Under the pieces are notes generated by a model. That model worked only from the letters and a program-made list of their open reading frames with translations, searched no databases and was not told the DNA's origin. DNA of 64,000 nucleotides, taken from NCBI GenBank assembly GCA_002389045.1, contig DGNS01000015.1:417440-481439 (forward strand), read 5' to 3'. The DNA is from Thiotrichaceae bacterium UBA4486 (GTDB taxonomy: Bacteria; Pseudomonadota; Gammaproteobacteria; Eutrophobiales; Eutrophobiaceae). Shown one piece after another: positions 62,368-64,000 of this stretch. How positions within the stretch are numbered: the first letter of the stretch is position 1; each line of letters starts with the position of its first letter. Both the position numbers and the translations under genes were made by a program.

Positions 62368-63414
62368 TTACTGATTGCGCACCAGGTCATCCATGGTCCT
62401 GGTCAGATCCCTGAATTTGAAATCCTGGATCAGATATACCCAGTCGGCGTGCCGCCGGTTCAGCTCGCCGGTATTCAGCGCTGTTGCCTCACTGTCGCTT
62501 TCAGAGGCCGGCGCGGCCGCAACGGTTTTTTCAAACCTGAAGTTGGCGAAGGGTTGCCCGTCCAGTGCAGCGAGTTTCATTGTCACGACCAGGCCGTCAA
62601 AGGTGCTGACCCGTGTCGTCACCGTATCGCCGGGCCAGTTCACGGTATTCAGCGCCCGCACATCCATGGCAACCATGTCCTCCAGCAATGCGCCCATGCG
62701 GTTGATGATCACCAGCGACTGGGCTTTTTTACCTTCCGGTATGTTCTGCAATTGAAAGTCCGCCTGTCCCGGATCGGAACGCTGTAACAGCACGGGTTCG
62801 CTGTCAGCATGTTCAATACGCACTTCGCTGACCCTGTCCGATGCAATACTGAAAAGGCCGGTCTCAAACCAGTCGCGGGGATCGGCGCTGACATCGGGCT
62901 GTCCCTGCAACAGTAACGAGGTTTCAGTATCCGGAATACGGCCGTAAAATCCGGGGAAAGGGTTGGCCGCATTGCCGGTTTTTTCACGGCCGATGATCAA
63001 TGCCGCGACTTCATCGCCCGCACTGTTATAGAGCCGGGTCACAATGGCGCGTGAGCCCTTCGTGTCCGGGTTCTCTACCGACAGGCGTGGATACAGGTGC
63101 GGTCGCCGGGTTTTCTCGCCCAGCACCCTGAAGTTGGCAAAGCCGATGATCAGCGCCCGGACCTTGTCAAAGTCGGCCGGGTAATTATCGTTGCCGGCCA
63201 GCACCCAGCCTTCACCCTGTCTGGCCAGTTTTACTTCGCTGTCGTAGCCCGTGAGTTCAATGCCGGCAATGTCATTGATCGCGGCCTCGAGCCGTGGAAA
63301 CAACAGTTCCTTTTCGCGCGTAGTCTGCGGCGCCCGGACCGTAGACAGCAGGGCGGCGGTCATAACGACGATAACCGTGACAACCAGAAGGGTGATGAAT
63401 CTCTGTTTCTTCAT
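62368..63414 (-). CDS. DUF4340 membrane-anchored protein
   Basis: This protein of 348 residues has one N-terminal membrane segment (about 7-26). A soluble periplasmic part follows, with the DUF4340 pattern: IAGIELTGYDSEVKLARQGEGWVLAGNDNY, PADFDKVRALIIGFANFRV, and an ALIIGREK...FYGRIPDTETSLLLQG unit. The family is almost always encoded beside GldG-like ABC transporter proteins, as here, and its function is unknown. It is read after the GldG-like gene, with a 126-bp spacer holding a hairpin. Confidence 0.85.
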   Translation of the reverse strand: MKKQRFITLLVVTVIVVMTAALLSTVRAPQTTREKELLFPRLEAAINDIAGIELTGYDSEVKLARQGEGWVLAGNDNYPADFDKVRALIIGFANFRVLGEKTRRPHLYPRLSVENPDTKGSRAIVTRLYNSAGDEVAALIIGREKTGNAANPFPGFYGRIPDTETSLLLQGQPDVSADPRDWFETGLFSIASDRVSEVRIEHADSEPVLLQRSDPGQADFQLQNIPEGKKAQSLVIINRMGALLEDMVAMDVRALNTVNWPGDTVTTRVSTFDGLVVTMKLAALDGQPFANFRFEKTVAAAPASESDSEATALNTGELNRRHADWVYLIQDFKFRDLTRTMDDLVRNQ

Positions 63415-63436
63415 GTGCTTGTTATGTTTGCTTTAT

Positions 63437-63483
63437 GACCGGTATCGGCGGATGCGGTGACTTGCGGCATCCGCGACCGGTAT
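63437..63483. repeat. Hairpin flanked by direct repeats between GldG-like and DUF4340 genes
   Basis: GCGGATGC (63448-63455) and GCATCCGC (63467-63474) form a perfect stem, flanked by two copies of GACCGGTAT (63437-63445 and 63475-63483). It lies just upstream of DUF4340 on its strand. It could be an mRNA-processing or attenuation element, or a remnant of a small mobile repeat. Confidence 0.5.
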
Positions 63484-63540
63484 GAAACAGTTGCTGCATT
63501 GTTCTGTTCATGTGAATTTAATTATTCCGGGTTCGCATCT

Positions 63541-64000
63541 CTATACGCGGCGCCGCGACCTGAACAGGCTGACCAACAACGCCACCACGATAATGAGCAA
63601 CGGAATCAACGCAATATTGATAAACCGCAAACGGTTACCCAGTGCCTCGATGTTCTTTTTCAGTTCGTGCTGGACGGAGCGCAATTCCTTGCGCGTTTGC
63701 AATCGTACCTGTCTGAATTTTTCAATTTCCTCGTTCTGCTCCCTGGTCAGTACCATGCTGCTTTCACCACCGGCCTGATTTTGCAGGCTCTGGATCTTTT
63801 CCTCGGCTTCTTTCAGGCGCGCCATCAGTTTCTGTTCCTGCTCACGGAAGCGCAGTTCGGCTTCACGGCGTATGGCCTCGACTTTTTCAAACGGCCGCGC
63901 GTAATCACCGCGGCTTCTCAGGCTGATCAGATCGGTATTGCCGGCGAGATTGTCGAGGGCATTGATGACGAAGTTACCGTTGTCGGCGATGGCCCTGGGA
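63541..64000 (-). CDS. GldG-like ABC transporter substrate/auxiliary subunit, C-terminal part (runs off the window)
   Basis: Only the C-terminal 152 or so residues are inside the window, and the frame is open to the edge, so the gene is partial. The visible part starts with DNGNFVINALDNLAGNTDLISLRSRGDY, followed by a coiled-coil helix (RREAELRFREQEQKLMARL, EAEEKIQSLQNQ). The end is a membrane anchor (FINIALIPLLIIVVALLVSLF) with an RSRRRV tail. This is the signature of the Gldg/DUF7088-type protein of uncharacterised ABC systems that pair with DUF4340. The permease and ATPase genes would lie beyond the edge. Confidence 0.82.
   Translation of the reverse strand, partial: PRAIADNGNFVINALDNLAGNTDLISLRSRGDYARPFEKVEAIRREAELRFREQEQKLMARLKEAEEKIQSLQNQAGGESSMVLTREQNEEIEKFRQVRLQTRKELRSVQHELKKNIEALGNRLRFINIALIPLLIIVVALLVSLFRSRRRV

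Overview
The window is a contiguous stretch of chromosome, moderately GC-rich, from a gammaproteobacterium that I cannot name from sequence alone. The evidence is the gammaproteobacterial order of the division/cell-wall cluster (murD-ftsW-murG-murC-murB-ddl-ftsQ-ftsA-ftsZ-lpxC), the ZapD/YacG/CoaE/PilD-PilC-PilB block, the PgeF-RluD / BamD pair beside PilS-PilR, and the PlsC-GmhB-GlyS-GlyQ block. Several of these neighbourhoods resemble Pseudomonas and the purple-sulfur/sulfur-oxidising relatives. No rRNA, tRNA, CRISPR array or intact insertion sequence was seen.

Layout. 1-11.4 kb: peptidoglycan precursor synthesis and divisome genes, mostly with overlapping or nearly touching ends, finishing with lpxC behind its own sigma70-type promoter. 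11.4-18.1 kb: a DciA-like protein, an M23 peptidase, secA, argJ and a Nudix/ThiE-like fusion. 18.1-23.6 kb (minus): yacG, zapD, coaE and the pilus assembly genes pilD, pilC, pilB. 24-30.2 kb (minus): clpB with a sigma32-like promoter, a glutamate dehydrogenase, a roughly 190-bp palindromic repeat element, pgeF and rluD. 30.3-35 kb: bamD, nadE, sucD, sucC. 35.2-43.4 kb: a small PP0621-like protein, pilS, pilR, two large membrane proteins, then pilA behind a sigma54 -24/-12 promoter. 43.4-57.9 kb: a plus-strand glycan region. 58-64 kb (minus): plsC, gmhB, glyS, glyQ, and a DUF4340 plus GldG-like pair that runs off the end.

How the parts work together. The type IV pilus genes form one regulatory circuit split over three places: PilB/PilC/PilD assemble and process pilin, PilS/PilR sense and activate, and pilA carries the matching sigma54 promoter. 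pilA is bracketed by two GT-C-type membrane glycosyltransferase candidates (a DUF2723/TMEM260-like protein upstream, a TMTC-like protein downstream). The downstream one overlaps a polyprenyl-phosphate-sugar synthase-like GT2. This is a plausible, uncharacterised pilin or envelope O-glycosylation module.

It runs into a polysaccharide cluster that starts with a winged-helix protein carrying a degenerate nucleotidyltransferase domain and a near-perfect 35-bp palindrome at its start codon. The cluster continues with a Wzm/Wzt-type ABC exporter, a Glf-like flavoprotein, a GlfT-like GT2, other glycosyltransferases, a minimal sulfatase-fold protein lacking the formylglycine Cys/Ser, and a close relative of UDP-sulfoquinovose synthase. 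The most interesting prediction is an exported, ABC-transported glycan that may contain sulfoquinovose (or a related sugar) and galactofuranose. All functional statements are from family recognition by eye; no database search was run.
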